NCBI RefSeq assembly: GCF_029867415.1
Contig: NC_081183.1
Location: forward strand, 31,769,806 to 31,833,805
From: Vicia villosa
Lineage: Eukaryota; Streptophyta; Magnoliopsida; Fabales; Fabaceae
Reading direction: 5' to 3'
DNA: 64,000 bases
Shown here: positions 25,601 to 33,780 of the stretch, piece after piece
Position numbering within the stretch: position 1 is the first letter of the stretch
Layout: each line of letters starts with the position of its first letter
Notes under the pieces: model-generated
Told to the model about the DNA's origin: nothing
What the model saw: only the letters and a program-made list of their open reading frames with translations
Database searches by the model: none
Program-made: the position numbers and the translations under genes

Positions 25601-25697
25601 GATTATGTCTAAGCTAGGGTCGTCTTACTCCTTTTGTGTCTTAGTAGTTTCTTTCTTTCTTGCATCTGTCTTCTATGCATCTTCCTTGTACTTCTGA
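22605..25697 (+). CDS. Env-position ORF of SIRE-like element (plant transposon protein family)
   Basis: Long intact ORF, 1030 aa from the ATG at 22605. The context tcaATGGc is good; an upstream in-frame ATG at 22521 would add 28 residues. The N-terminal third (about 25-300) resembles the domain of 'putative plant transposon' proteins (WTSLFAEICGPVYPDLVKEF). A Lys/Glu-rich charged region follows (about 310-560), then a Pro/Ser/Thr-rich stretch (about 560-680), a second globular part (about 720-860), a coiled-coil candidate (about 950-1005) and a hydrophobic tail (CVLVVSFFLASVFYASSLYF) that could span a membrane. Pro-rich region, coiled coil and terminal hydrophobic segment are the features described for SIRE env-like proteins. 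Its function is unknown, and an env-like role is inference. It is intact although gag beside it has three stops. Confidence 0.65.
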   Translation: MAAPSSLNASSSAPLHLQEEDQELVPVISCSIPKKELEVICELMVDFDSLEEHGYHLKKDIIFQGWTSLFAEICGPVYPDLVKEFWVHAVVAPKSILSFVHGKFVVVTENILRMMFDLRNPEGAHEIDLRAEWDEVLATLYKDVKKTDRVKGMKDLYKIWTKILLGCFYHRKATHSADFVNNEQKYILYCIATQKKVDVIYIIFNHMWNAVRDSRNAFRKKKCTIIPFGRIITNLLVHSKIVEDLEAQGTIKYLVVDTGSCLNALTLRKMSVIDVVVQTPQPLAGARSRRDPVLTDFESFFRSELPEVRTIYLNSLKEEEGKVAPAKGGRKKVSTSRPAVSEDVSETAPDAVVKKERRTKRKFDHPSVNQEKVVQSVAAATEVVEKAAQEEVVAEEVQKAVVEKETAEKKKKKKRNMKNKNVESEKAVEKKETRKRKLIINDLDAEEEAQEVVNQPEGTIQGPTTQVVEGQKAADNEKERLESARRREISLGKAKIVEEQKSKKQRKLEAVFETVQKVSKGIHLSEPNSVPALRSEVAPIVVAQTPEPVNQPEKAPSESPINIHVLTPPSSPVTKTLTPPHSPITNVPIPSSPPTINLASDQALENPVLDIPPLQTLFPPHTNISTSQPPPHANYEPIPSTSQNNPFVSDIPDSASHEQLLCDCNYTPKPRPEAEMVVLDSENEAESSFRLDREPQPYFVPNLDSPITKIKSRRAYPIGVIYEMVKRNVRRVFDTLRIVEHAGLNDVAMRKFMRIFRRKADAYFEELQEICVELAPRPCGILRPYEDFWFSRLGGRYIFEEKEFTDELVEARIAADMEANPCREIVVWRLKYPVLTGDFKSLFDFLRENSSEKDPNLVIPEVVDPPEVEGPSAPRNLAAILQALENGDSDLPAAEYDGDASMEEADAEDHPAGTIPVEENQGDDLTMEAAVQNVVPLNKSCEAFSGERSLLVKTLEVIQKNQAELSSRMDAQDTTNAEFRTFMERQAESNAGIHDMLAKIMSKLGSSYSFCVLVVSFFLASVFYASSLYF

Positions 25698-25791
25698 CAA
25701 TTCTCTTTTTTTGCGATCAATGAAAGTTATCTTCTTTTCTCTCATTTTGTTTTGTTTTTCATTTGAATCTTTTGTGTTTTTGATGTTATGA

Positions 25792-25809
25792 CAAAAAGGG
25801 GGAGAAAAT
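25792..25809 (+). other. Polypurine tract candidate of SIRE-like copy A
   Basis: caaaaagggggagaaaat, the usual SIRE polypurine form, lies 95 bp after the env-position ORF. The next bases, gtgataaatgatc, are not the LTR start, so the 3' LTR is missing or replaced. Confidence 0.55.
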
Positions 25810-25830
25810 GTGATAAATGATCTGATTTAT

Positions 25831-26800
25831 ATTATCAGTTGCTGGGAGAAAGTCTCCACATTTCTAACAAGAAATTGCAAGTTCTGTGTCTTTGAGTGTT
25901 TTGCAGGAAGTGAAGATCTACTTAAAAGCTCAACATGAGAAGCAAAGACATGGGAAAAGCAATTCTGTATGGAATCAAGCTCATGGAATTTGAAGCATGC
26001 TGAGTGCTATAAAGCTTCAAGATTAGAAGCAAGAAGGAAGAATGTTATGATATTCTAATGATAGAATATTCTCTAACACATTCTTATTCCTTATATGTTC
26101 TGATGCATGTTTTAGTTCTAAATATGCTCTAAAACATAATTGTTTTTGCTCTGATACATATTATATGTTCTGATACATATTTTATGTTCTGATTCATTCA
26201 TGCTCTGACTTTTGTCGTTTAGCTTATTCTGTAACATTTCAGGATGTAGAGATGCTCTGATGATGCTCTGGTACATTCAACAATGTTCTGATACAATCTA
26301 GCATGCAAATGATTCAAGAAGAAATTCAAGCTCTGAAGCTGTCCTATGGAAGCAAGAATCAATTGGATTGTTCCTATGGATGTGGGTTGATAGAGAGGGG
26401 GTGTTCAACAAAAATCAATTGGATTGTTCCTATGGATGTGGGTTGATAGAGAGTGTTACTCTCTTTTTTTTTTGTCATTTAAATATGCAGGTGTGGTTCA
26501 AGATTCTCCGATAGTTAAACATATCTAATGTGATGCACAATTTTGTCATATCAAATATTTATCAGTTTAGAGGGTTGCGCAAACCGGAGAAAAATGAAAC
26601 AAAAAAATTTGATGTAATTTAGTTTGCTAGCATTTGAATAATGTGGAAAGGGTGTAATGAAAAAATAATAGTTAGAGTTAGGTTTGATTCTTAATCAAAC
26701 GACTTGTAATGGCCTGAGTCAATTATGTTACTTGGCAGTTAGCACTACACTTTAGTTTTAGAGTTTGGTTTAATTCTTAATCAAGTTTGGCTAGTATATT
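25831..26800. other. Downstream SIRE-like sequence and intergenic DNA
   Basis: 25831-26350 is non-coding and rich in 'gttctgatacat'-like phrases, perhaps the element's 3' untranslated part. 26466-26800 shows nothing recognisable apart from a 'taattcttaatcaa'-type doublet at 26675 and 26769. Confidence 0.35.
26357..26453. repeat. 41-bp direct repeat pair
   Basis: The unit beginning aatcaattggattgttcc and ending gatagagag occurs at 26357-26397 and again at 26413-26453, 56 bp apart, with no mismatch seen. Confidence 0.95.
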
Positions 26801-27101
26801 TGATAGAGAAGAGAAATTATTTAGATAAATAATTTAGTTAGTTAAATTAAGGACTAATTTATATTAGGAGTACTTTTATTCCTATTGTTATGTAATCGGG
26901 CTTTGTATAGTGTTTGGGTCTTCTAGTTAAGTATCCACTATGAGTACTATATACGTAATCCTTTGAGACTTTGAAGAGTATCAATCAAAAATCAATGAAA
27001 GTTATTTTATTCTCTTTTTCTTTAGTTTGCTTTTTAATGTCTTTCTAGAATTTTTAGTTATTTTCATAGTCTTGTTAGGATTCTAATCCAGCATCCTAAT
27101 A
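26801..27101 (+). repeat. 5' LTR of the gene-capturing element
   Basis: 301 bp, TGATAGAGAAG...CATCCTAATA. Preceded by target copy ATATT. Confidence 0.92.
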
Positions 27102-27141
27102 ATTGGTGCTTTCATTTTTGATCTCACTTTTGCTTAAAGTC

Positions 27142-27561
27142 ATGACGATATTATTGTTTGATGGGGAAGAAGATGCCTATTGGTGGATTATATGTTTGGA
27201 GAAATTTTTCAAGGAGCATGAAACACCCAAATCATTGAAGGTTTTAAAAGTTGTTGGAGCATTGAGAGGTTCTCCTTTCACATGGTGGATATGGTAGTGT
27301 TGTGTTCATCCGAGATATAATTGGGACACATTTACAACAACATTCCTATGGCGTTTTAAACCTGAATGGCGAGAAATTTTACCAATTTCGGGTGAGGAAG
27401 AGGAACCGATTGAAGAGTCTTCATCCTTGGTAGAGCAAAGTGTTACGGTAGATGTAGATTTCTCAAAATTTGTTGAGGATTTTGACAAATCAGAGAATGA
27501 GGATTTTCACGATGTTGCTGATTTCATGATTCCACTGGAACCTCCAGATCCAAACCCTTGA
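27142..27561 (+). pseudogene. Gag N-terminal remnant with one stop
   Basis: The frame reads LLFDGEEDAYWWIICLEKFF, then LRGSPFTWW, then after a TAG at 27295-27297 WDTFTTTFLWRFKPEWREI, ending at a TGA at 27559. This is the order of a Ty3/gypsy capsid domain (FDGED...WI...EKFF...W..F...F..RF). It breaks off where the captured host sequence starts and is not functional. Confidence 0.7.
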
Positions 27562-27567
27562 ACTATT

Positions 27568-27975
27568 GTGGAAGCCCTAGAAGAATCATTCAATCTATAT
27601 AGATCACAACAAGAGCAATCCAATCTATATAGAAAACATCACAGCGTCTCCGAACTCAAAACCCTAGGTAACGAACTTCTATCATCAGCCTCAAACATCA
27701 ACAATCTTCACTCTTCTTCCACCAAATTCGATTATGCAGAATCAGAGAATCTCCCGATTTCCAGACGCATTCTCTACATCACTCTCACTTCACTTTCTCT
27801 CGCTGCTGACGAATCCCTAGATTCCGACAACCACGGACAATACTCTGTTTTCCGTAACAAAATCTCTATCTCTACACGCCTCAAGTCGAATCCGTTCATT
27901 CCACTACCCAAGACGTTTTCTCCCTCGATGTCGTCGGAGAAGCAGAAGACAAAGACACCCTCATCGAGCCTATGA
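27568..27975 (+). CDS. ORF of unknown origin inside the capture element
   Basis: 136 codons in the same frame as the gag remnant, opening six bases after its stop. Composition looks like plant coding sequence (SELKTLGNELLSSASNINNL), so it is probably a captured exon, but the parent gene was not identified. The next ORF starts inside its last codons in another frame. Confidence 0.4.
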   Translation: MEALEESFNLYRSQQEQSNLYRKHHSVSELKTLGNELLSSASNINNLHSSSTKFDYAESENLPISRRILYITLTSLSLAADESLDSDNHGQYSVFRNKISISTRLKSNPFIPLPKTFSPSMSSEKQKTKTPSSSL

Positions 27976-29315
27976 CGCCAGTGCTAGGGAAATTGATTCA
28001 ACCACAGTTGTCTCCACTTCCAGAACCGCCTAATCCAATCTCGGTGCCAGTCTCACTGCTGCCACTTGAACTAACTCACCTTTTGTTTGATGAAATGCCA
28101 GAACGAGAAGCTTCCAGATTCTTCGCCGCAGCGGTGTTGCACATCATCTCTATGACCTACAGTCCAGGTCCCTTCAACGACGACAAGTTTCATGATGATG
28201 TCGATTTTGAAATTCCACTAAAACCACCAAATCAGATGGTCATTCAAACATCATCACTTTTTTTGTCATATTTTTCAAAACAATTCGTTCATCACTATCC
28301 TGAGAAGGCAGAGAAAGAGCATTCGACCTCGCTAAAACCACGATTCAATACGCTTAATGATCCTTGTGTTAATTGGATTGAGATTACTTGTAGTGATGGG
28401 AACATTAGTGTTGTTAATTTTCAGAAGATGGGTCTTAGTGGTGTGATATCTTCCGAGTTGGTTAAGCTTAAGTCGCTGCAAAGACTTATTCTTTGGGATA
28501 CCAATATCACAGGTTTGGTTCCTAATGAGCTTACTGGTTTGATTCCTAATGAGCTTACTAATTTGCCTATGCCTACTCATTTGAATGTTACAAACAATTA
28601 TCTATATGGAAAACCACATAGTTTTACGAAGGATGTAATTGTTACTACTAGTGGGAACATTGATATGGGGAAAGATACGAGTAACCTTTCACCTCAGGGT
28701 TCACTGTCTCCTAATAGTACCACTTTGAATGATGGAAATGGTGTTTGGCCTGAATCAAAGAGTTATAATGATGAAGGGTTTGGACCAATTCCATCCAAGT
28801 GGAGAGGGATCTGTGAAAAAGGGTATGATCTTGCTTTCCGCTGCAACAGGAAACTAATCGGGGCAAGGTATTTCAACAAAGTCTATGCTTCGAGGTTATC
28901 TACACCGCTCAACCCGTCCTCTAACATTCCCCGTGACAACGAAGGCCATGAATCTCATACATTATCGACAGCCGGTGGAAACATGGTACCTGATGTAAGT
29001 GTCTTTGGCCAAGGCTATGGAACAACAAAAGGTGGTTCACCGAAAGTGAGAGTTGTGTTATACAAATTTTGTTGGAATCCGATTGATGGTGGCGAGTGCT
29101 GTGATGCAGCCATACTTGCAGCTTTTAATATGGAAATCCATGAAGGGGTTGATGGTTTGTCTTTGTCACTTGGTGGATTTGCTTCTAATTTTTTTAATAA
29201 TAGTGTTGCTATTGGATCTTTCAATGCTGCGAAGAAAGGCATTGTTGTAGTTTGTTCTGCTGGAAATAGTGGACCGAATGAGGCTTTGGAGTTTTTTAGG
29301 CAGAAGAGAGGATAG
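27972..29315 (+). CDS. Chimeric ORF: LRR receptor-kinase fragment fused to subtilase fragment
   Basis: 447 codons without a stop. Residues about 1-129 are Pro-rich and unidentified. Residues about 130-250 match the second LRR block and spacer of TMK-type receptor kinases (DPCVNWIEITCSDGNISVVNF, LSGVISSELVKLKSLQRLIL, NVTNNYLYGK). From 257 the ORF switches to a plant subtilisin-like protease of the SBT5/AIR3 kind (GVWPESKSYNDEGFGPIPSK, CNRKLIGARYFNK, RDNEGHESHTLSTAGG, GIVVVCSAGNSGPN) and stops near 440. The catalytic Asp is lost at the junction, the Gly after the active-site His is Glu, and the Ser domain is missing, so no protease activity is expected. The subtilase part runs without introns, suggesting capture from mRNA. 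Expression is unknown. Confidence 0.8.
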   Translation: MTPVLGKLIQPQLSPLPEPPNPISVPVSLLPLELTHLLFDEMPEREASRFFAAAVLHIISMTYSPGPFNDDKFHDDVDFEIPLKPPNQMVIQTSSLFLSYFSKQFVHHYPEKAEKEHSTSLKPRFNTLNDPCVNWIEITCSDGNISVVNFQKMGLSGVISSELVKLKSLQRLILWDTNITGLVPNELTGLIPNELTNLPMPTHLNVTNNYLYGKPHSFTKDVIVTTSGNIDMGKDTSNLSPQGSLSPNSTTLNDGNGVWPESKSYNDEGFGPIPSKWRGICEKGYDLAFRCNRKLIGARYFNKVYASRLSTPLNPSSNIPRDNEGHESHTLSTAGGNMVPDVSVFGQGYGTTKGGSPKVRVVLYKFCWNPIDGGECCDAAILAAFNMEIHEGVDGLSLSLGGFASNFFNNSVAIGSFNAAKKGIVVVCSAGNSGPNEALEFFRQKRG

Positions 29316-29328
29316 ATTCATAAAGGTA

Positions 29329-29470
29329 TGTTACTGGTTCATATAGGTATAACATGTTGGCATTGGATGTTATTCAACATGACAGAGAAAATTGGGCAGA
29401 AAATTGTCATGAATTTAATCCAATGAGATTTAGCGAACCTCATAAGTATTTAGCTGCATTTCTTTCCAAG
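29329..29470 (+). pseudogene. Captured cytochrome P450 fragment
   Basis: One frame reads DRENWAEN, then EFNPMRFSEPHKYLAAF (codons from about 29382 to 29465). This is the PERF region of plant P450s that lies just before the heme loop. The heme-binding cysteine motif is absent because the segment ends there. It follows the subtilase piece by under 20 bp. Confidence 0.7.
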
Positions 29471-30052
29471 GTACAACCATCCATTCAATTATCATATTTG
29501 TGAATTCAATTAATGAAATATTTCCTTGGAACATACAATGTGTTTACTTTATTTTGGAGACAACACCTTTCCTTGGAATATTCCAACTTGTGCCACATAT
29601 ACTCTTTGATAGCAGTGTCATTAAATGGAAACCAACTATACTAATTGCTACTAGCTTTATTGCAAGTTTAGACACAAAGATGAAGCTAGTTTTGTCAACT
29701 AGTATGGATCCAACCTGTTACAGTATTGAGGAATTTTCAACTTTTCCTCTAAACCTTAAATGGAGTTCTATTATGTGTGTCTTTTATCATTTAAGATTGG
29801 TTCGATATTGTGGAAATGGTTTAAAGAAAAATTTGAAGGTATATACTCAAGTTGGTTTCTGTTGAAGGTGATGCAATTTTCAAACTCAACTTTTAGAGAC
29901 AACATTCACACATATCTTTGGAAAGAAATGCTTTTAGTTGCTCAAATTGTAAAGAATAAATTGTCTCAATTTAAGAGGTGGGATCAGGGGAAAAAATGGT
30001 GACATTATTATTACAACCTTGAGGACAAGGTTGATTTTGAAGGGGTGAGTAA
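29471..30052 (+). other. 3' interior of the capture element with purine tract
   Basis: A 122-codon ORF (29500-29865) has no recognisable family. The end reads 'cttgaggacaaggttgattt' and then gaaggggtgagtaa (30039-30052), the typical 3' untranslated end and PPT of a gypsy element. Other captured pieces may be hidden here. Confidence 0.5.
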
Positions 30053-30361
30053 TGATAGAGAAGAGAAATTATTTAGATAAATAATTTAGTTAGTTAAATT
30101 AAGGTCTAATTTATATTAGGAGTACTTTTATTCCTATTGTTATGTAATTGGGCTTTTTATAGTGTTTGAGCGTTCTAGTTAAGTATCCACTATGAGTACT
30201 ATATACATAATCCTTTGAGACTTTAAAGAGTATCAATCAAAAATCAATGAAAGTTATTTTATTCTCTATTTTTTTTATTTTTTTAGTTTGTTTTTAATGT
30301 CTTTCTAGAATTTTTAGTTATTTTCATAGTCTTGTTAGGATTCTAATCCAGCATCCTAACA
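30053..30361 (+). repeat. 3' LTR of the gene-capturing element
   Basis: 309 bp, 8 bp longer than its partner because of a longer T-rich run; followed by ATATT. Confidence 0.92.
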
Positions 30362-30591
30362 ATATTGGTCAGAGGTTATAGTTTTGTTGCAGCCATGAAA
30401 TATATTTCAATTTTGGCATTCAATATTGCACTTATTATGTGGTCGTTTCATCTTTGAATGCCATTTGTTTATGCAACTCATTCTTGTTAGTTAGGTGGGG
30501 GGTATTTTGATTTTATGAGTTTACTTGAGGCAGCTTTGCATCGGAGATTTTATATCTTCTGCATCATATCATGTGTTTCAAAATTTATTAA

Positions 30592-30772
30592 GGGTCATGC
30601 TAACATGTGCTCTTAGGGCACATGTTAAGGATATTATAATTAGAAAAAATTAAATGTAATTAAATGCAATAAAATCATATTTAAAATTTCGATACATTGA
30701 ATGCACGTGTTCCAAAAAAATATTTCTATAAATATCTCATTATCTTGTGTCAGGCACATGTTAGCTTTTCCC
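30592..30772. mobile_element. Mutator-like MITE, 181 bp
   Basis: Perfect 9-bp target duplication ATTTATTAA at 30583-30591 and 30773-30781. Terminal inverted repeats GGGTCATGCTAACATGTGC and GCACATGTTAGCTTTTCCC pair over most of 19 bp. AT-rich core, no coding sequence. A 9-bp duplication points to the Mutator superfamily. It lies about 390 bp upstream of thioesterase copy 2. Confidence 0.85.
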
Positions 30773-30781
30773 ATTTATTAA

Positions 30782-31159
30782 ATCTTTTCAAAAAAAAATC
30801 TCCTCCGTTGATATCACATCGAGCAGGCAAAACAAATTCATGAGTCAAATCCAAAGTCATAAAGTTGAGTAAACCATGACGTGGTCATTACACCACAAAT
30901 GTTCTATTTTCTACAATCCACCAACCAATAACACTTCACCTACCATCCAACTATCACCTTTCTTTTTTTTAATCCCTAAAATACCCTTCTAATCAACGAC
31001 TCTCAATCATTCAATCATTCATTGAAATTTTCCATGAGTTGTATAAGTTTGACCCATTTTGTCAATATAAATAAAATCACTATTCAATGATGATAACTAC
31101 ACATTATTTGTGAACAAGAGAGATCAAAAAAAACAGAAAACCCTTTTTGATCTCTTATC
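30782..31159 (+). promoter_or_regulatory. Upstream region of thioesterase gene 2
   Basis: It shares 'aatccctaaaatacccttt' and the leader 'cttatcATGGA' with the region before copy 1, so this is the duplicated promoter and leader. No single core element can be fixed with confidence. Confidence 0.45.
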
Positions 31160-32998
31160 ATGGATAACAAGACATCATCCTCGTCAAGACCAAAAACTGC
31201 TGATTTGGATGCACCTCTTGATACCATAGGATTTGAGTTTGAAGATATATCAGCTGAGAAAGTTTCTGGAAATCTTCATCTTACCCAAAAGTGTTGCCAG
31301 GTCAACCCTCTTTTCTTTACATCTTATAACAATTATTTACTATTTGTTTTTGGTACTACTAGGATTCGAATCCTGATGATTACTTACAATTTAATAATAT
31401 CGGTGTCCGTCAATTGAGTTAGAATTTACGAATAATTATTTGATGATTTTTTTATCCGTGGTAACCACTAGAAATTCACAAAGACAATTGTGAATATCAG
31501 GATTCGAATCCTGGTAATAATTATATACCACTTCTGCCAGTTGAGCTAGAATTTGTGGATAATTATTTGACGATTATGAATATTTTATTATAAAGTTTCA
31601 TTTTTTTTGGTTTTGATTTGATTATGGATATGGTTGCAGCCATTTAAGGTGCTTCATGGAGGTGTATCAGCATTGATAGCAGAATCACTAGCAAGTATTG
31701 GAGCACATATTGCTTGTGGTTACAAAAGAGTTGCAGGAATTCAACTTAGCATCAATCATTTGAAAGCGGCTTTTATTGGTGATTTTATTCATGCTGAAGC
31801 CACACCTTTGACTGTTGGGAAATCAATTCAGGTGATTGTAGTCTCTTCTCTCATTGGTGATTTTGTGTATATAATTTTTGTTGTTTTTAGTTTAGTATAA
31901 ATGTTTTGGTTTGCCTCATTTTAGTTGATTATTGGTATAGTTTTGGTTGGAGTAGTTTGAGGGGATAAGATCTTATCCCAAAATGATAGGTGTTGTTTGC
32001 TTGGTTTTTCTTTTTTTTTAATTTCCCCTTTAATCTTGAGCACATAGATTTGAAGTTATTGATCCTGACATCTCAAAAACAATGTGTAGTTGTGTCTAAA
32101 ATTGACATTCTTGTTATTAAGTTTAATTTTGTTAATTTTTTAAAATTATTATTAGTGTTGATTTCGTGTTTCCAGTGTCCTGAGAGATTTTAAGTGTTGG
32201 GTTCAATTTAATGGATATACTAAGTGTATGTTTGGATTAGCTTTTGGAATGGCCAAAAGCAATTCTAGAGGTGTAGAATTGCTTTTGGGTGATTTTAATA
32301 TGTTTGGTTAGACAAAAGTAGAATTGATTCTGCCTCCAGAATTGATTCTACTTGAAGCTACAATTTGTAGCTTATGCCTCCAGAATTGATTTTGGGTAAT
32401 TTTTACACTGAAATTTATTGTTCAACTCACTTTTACATAAATGTATCCAAACATACATCAATTCTGCTAAACTCAATTATGCTAGAATCAATTCTATCAA
32501 ACTCAATTCCGCTAGAATCAATTCTCTCCACCGCCAATCCAAACACACCCTAAATTATATTGATTTTATTCATTCAGTATTTATGAAATTTAATTATGGA
32601 TAACAGTTATTTTAGTAAAATATTAAAGAGAAATGAAAATAACAGTTGTCTGAATTGTAAAAAGTAAGATCATAATGGTCCTTAAAAATAATCCAACTGT
32701 ACAACTCATCATTCAATGTTTTACTATCCAAATGTGAATTTTGGATATAATATGGAACAGATTTATATTTCATTACAATATTCATTACTTTTATTTTTCA
32801 ATAATACACGTTCATTTACTTATATAGTCTTTCTCTGTGTATCAGGTGTGGGATGTGAGAATCTGGAAGGTTGATCCTTCAAATTCACAAGACAAAATGT
32901 TGATAGCATCTTCTAGAGTTACTCTTAAAAGCAACATGCCAGTTCCAGAAAATGCAAAAAACGCCGGAGACTTGCTAAAGAGGCACGCAAAATTGTAG
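31160..32998 (+). CDS. DHNAT: 1,4-dihydroxy-2-naphthoyl-CoA thioesterase, copy 2 (3 exons)
   Basis: Second peroxisomal hotdog thioesterase of the phylloquinone route. Exons: 31160-31300 (47 codons), 31640-31831 (64 codons), 32846-32998 (50 codons plus stop). Introns of 339 and 1014 bp begin GT, end AG, phase 0. The product is 161 aa. Active-site block [15 protein letters not shown] has His53 and Glu62; [10 protein letters not shown] follows; the C-terminus is AKL (PTS1). Exon sizes 1 and 2 equal those of copy 1. This copy keeps PFKV before the active site, as I recall from Arabidopsis DHNAT, and lacks the 4-residue insert in exon 3, so it is likely the more ancestral-like version. Intron 1 holds two tRNA-like repeats and intron 2 a PIF-type MITE, which explains their size. 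Confidence 0.9.
31355..31578 (-). repeat. Two tRNA-derived SINE-like repeats in intron 1
   Basis: On the - strand each copy has an A-box-like tagctcaactggc (31536-31548; weaker at 31409-31422) followed by a B-box-like ggattcgaatcc (31500-31511; 31362-31373). The two units lie 137 bp apart in the same orientation, each about 90 bp, and look like pol III-type, tRNA-related repeats. Confidence 0.6.
32224..32550. mobile_element. PIF/Harbinger (Tourist-like) MITE in intron 2
   Basis: Ends GTGTATGTTTGGATTAGC and GCCAATCCAAACACACCC are inverted repeats, flanked by TAA on both sides (32221-32223, 32551-32553), the PIF-type 3-bp target. The 327-bp body is non-coding, with many 'agaattgatt' words. A degenerate relative lies near 58955-59420. 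Confidence 0.75.
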
Positions 32999-33487
32999 AT
33001 GTTTATTTGAATAATCCAATTTAAGTTAAATTCAATAATGCTTGAATGGAATTACAAATAATCATGGAGTCATAAATATATACAGATTCATGATAAACTT
33101 TGTAGCTTCTTTTTTGGTACTAAGGAGGCAATAAGATTTTAAACTAGGACTTCATGCTTACTTGATTCAAGGTTTAAAATTGTGGTTGCAGACACGCCAC
33201 AATTACAATGTGAATGATAGTTTAAAAAAAATTGTTGTGATACAAATGTGAATGTATGGCGTAACTTCTAATAGACTCTGTAACTTCTAAAATTCTTGCA
33301 ACTTAATTAAGAAGTGTGACACTGATAAGTTGTTTACAGATGTTCAATACGAAATTTAACCTCCATTTTTAAGGTTAAGAAGTCAAATTTGTATCACTTA
33401 CCAACATCTCACAGACACTTGGGATCATAATTGAAATGGTCCATACGACACATGTTAGGTGAAGCCAAAACCCCAAATGAGCCAAGA
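32999..33487. other. 3' flank of thioesterase gene 2
   Basis: No gene. The first 200 bp resembles the copy 1 flank. From about 33420 the tandem-duplicated block of the next gene begins. Confidence 0.45.
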
Positions 33488-33640
33488 CTTTTTTTTTTTT
33501 TTTGATAAGCAATGGTACATGATTTCATTCAAAAACTGAGTACAAGGGGTACTCGCCCGTATACAAAAATCATTACATTAGCATCGACTCCAACGGGTTT
33601 TGACACCACAAAATAGGTCCATTGCTTATCAATGCCATTA
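33488..33640 (-). mobile_element. Short poly(A)-tailed retroelement end
   Basis: On the - strand the piece ends in a run of about 16 A, and is absent from the otherwise similar block at 34205-34500. Inverted words gataagcaatgg / ccattgcttatc mark its two ends. Probably the 3' end of a LINE or SINE. The 61-codon ORF over it is not a gene. Confidence 0.45.
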
Positions 33641-33710
33641 GTATACTGGTCCTCAGGATCAAAATAGGTCCCTCGTGAAGCAGCTTTTCTCATTATTTTG
33701 CAAAGGCGCT

Positions 33711-33780
33711 TCAAAACTGAGAACCCTCGATCTCAGTGCTTCCACCCTTCTTTCCAAAGCCAAACCCAGAAATTTTATAT
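33711..33780 (-). CDS. Distal alternative last exon (B)
   Basis: Follows the acceptor gaaatttag. Completes AG|A (Arg) and reads YKISGFGFGKKGGSTEIEG, ending SQF and TGA. It is the paralogue of exon A, 814 bp away. Its tail is acidic rather than basic. Confidence 0.6.

Larger units (their letters stand above)
17568..25830 (+). mobile_element. SIRE/Maximus-like Ty1/copia element, copy A (internally deleted)
   Basis: Order on the + strand: 5' LTR (17568-18703), tRNA-Met-like PBS (18706-18722), gag (18790-20712, three stops), protease and integrase (20603-22183), an env-position ORF (22605-25697), then a purine tract aaaaagggggagaaaa near 25793. Reverse transcriptase and RNase H are absent: the pol frame ends right after the post-integrase linker. 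No 3' LTR starting TGTTAGAAC was found after the purine tract, so the right boundary is approximate. The related copy B starts at 60604. Confidence 0.85.
26801..30361 (+). mobile_element. LTR retrotransposon carrying captured host-gene fragments
   Basis: LTRs of 301 bp (26801-27101) and 309 bp (30053-30361) start TGATAGAGAAGAG and end CCTAA(T/C)A. Perfect 5-bp duplications ATATT lie at 26796-26800 and 30362-30366. A PBS-like ttggtgctttcat follows the left LTR, and a purine tract gaaggggtgagtaa precedes the right one. The interior starts with a gypsy-type gag piece. It then holds fragments of an LRR receptor kinase, a subtilase and a cytochrome P450, all in the sense direction. No protease, integrase or RT is present, so it is non-autonomous. 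The LTRs differ at a handful of positions, giving a moderate age. Confidence 0.92.

Noticed and set aside
30395..30460. Possible last exon of an unrelated gene after 'ttgttgcag'
   Set aside because: A short AMKYISILAFNIALIMW frame follows an acceptor-like site, but no upstream exon or family could be linked to it.
33529..33714. 61-codon ORF as a separate small gene
   Set aside because: It overlaps the poly(A)-tailed insertion and the 3' flank of alternative exon B; better explained as retroelement end plus untranslated sequence.
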